Positions 5,105 through 5,172 of a DNA stretch of 5,172 bases are shown one piece after another. This DNA comes from Lachnospiraceae bacterium. GTDB lineage: Bacteria > Bacillota > Clostridia > Lachnospirales > Lachnospiraceae. The DNA lies in contig JAFVAA010000605.1 in assembly GCA_017476305.1 (NCBI GenBank), forward strand, positions 1-5,172, in the 5' to 3' direction. The position numbers and the translations under genes were made by a program. Under the pieces are notes generated by a model, which worked only from the letters and a program-made list of their open reading frames with translations, was not told where the DNA came from and ran no database searches. How positions within the stretch are numbered: position 1 is the first letter of the stretch; each line of letters begins with the position of its first letter.

Positions 5105-5112
5105 AATGGGAT

Positions 5113-5172
5113 ATGTATGTAGTTTATTGGTCACAGTCAGGAAATACGCAGGCGATGGCAGAGGCAGTAGGA
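5113..5172 (+). CDS. Flavodoxin, N-terminus only (runs off the right edge)
   Basis: The 20 visible residues begin MYVVYWSQSGNTQAMAEAV. This is beta1 followed by the FMN phosphate-binding loop (Ser7-Gln8-Ser9-Gly10-Asn11-Thr12) and the start of helix 1, the signature of short-chain clostridial flavodoxins. These small cytoplasmic FMN proteins carry electrons at low potential, often replacing ferredoxin when iron is scarce. The gene lies downstream of a terminator and a repeat-rich control region, so it probably has its own promoter. A larger flavodoxin-domain protein cannot be excluded from 20 residues. Confidence 0.78.
   Translation, partial: MYVVYWSQSGNTQAMAEAVG

Larger units (their letters stand above)
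4823..5112. other. Intergenic region between DAHP synthase and flavodoxin genes
   Basis: This stretch holds no gene I can support. The first 110 bp after the DAHP synthase stop show nothing clear. A terminator hairpin follows at 4936-4975, with promoter-like hexamers embedded in it. Then come a TTAG/CTAA-rich inverted repeat zone (4981-5022), a second promoter candidate (5038-5066), a hairpin-forming dyad (5041-5077) and the flavodoxin ribosome site. The second half is clearly AT-richer than the flanking genes. Confidence 0.65.

Overview
The window looks like ordinary chromosome from a low-to-moderate GC Gram-positive anaerobe, most likely a Clostridia member of the Lachnospiraceae type. The reasons are strong GGAGG ribosome sites, sigma-A type promoters, a lipoprotein metal-binding receptor with an acidic insert, and a DUF362 Fe-S type protein paired with a pyruvyl-transferase-family protein. 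The genus-level guess is inference from remembered family resemblance, not from a search.

Layout. (1) At 1-371 (+) is the C-terminal receiver domain of a sensor protein, probably a hybrid histidine kinase, that begins outside the window. (2) At 410-1714 (-), convergent with it, is a complete polysaccharide pyruvyl transferase family gene. (3) Immediately upstream of that gene on the same strand, at 1716-2326, is a broken DUF362 gene. It keeps its N-terminal and C-terminal parts, but the middle is missing and the two parts are in different frames. A 14-bp palindrome sits at the junction. (4) A 300-bp divergent control region (2327-2626) holds a large imperfect palindrome beside the DUF362 start. 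It also holds a strong promoter facing right, bracketed by two 7-1-7 inverted repeats that resemble Fur/Zur-family boxes. (5) At 2627-3625 (+) is a zinc-type (ZnuA/AdcA-like) ABC transporter substrate-binding lipoprotein, with no transporter partner genes in the window. (6) At 3785-4822 (+) is a class I DAHP synthase, the first step of aromatic amino acid synthesis, with its own promoter. (7) A 290-bp gap (4823-5112) holds a good intrinsic terminator and several nested inverted repeats. (8) At 5113 a flavodoxin gene starts and runs off the right edge.

The genes do not form one pathway. The only linked units are the minus-strand DUF362/pyruvyl-transferase pair, which has a 1-nt gap, and the metal-binding lipoprotein with its probable metal-responsive operators. 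I see no mobile element, CRISPR array, tRNA or rRNA, and no convincing new multi-gene system. The most noteworthy points are the two-operator promoter of the metal receptor, the receptor's histidine-poor binding features, and the internally deleted DUF362 gene.
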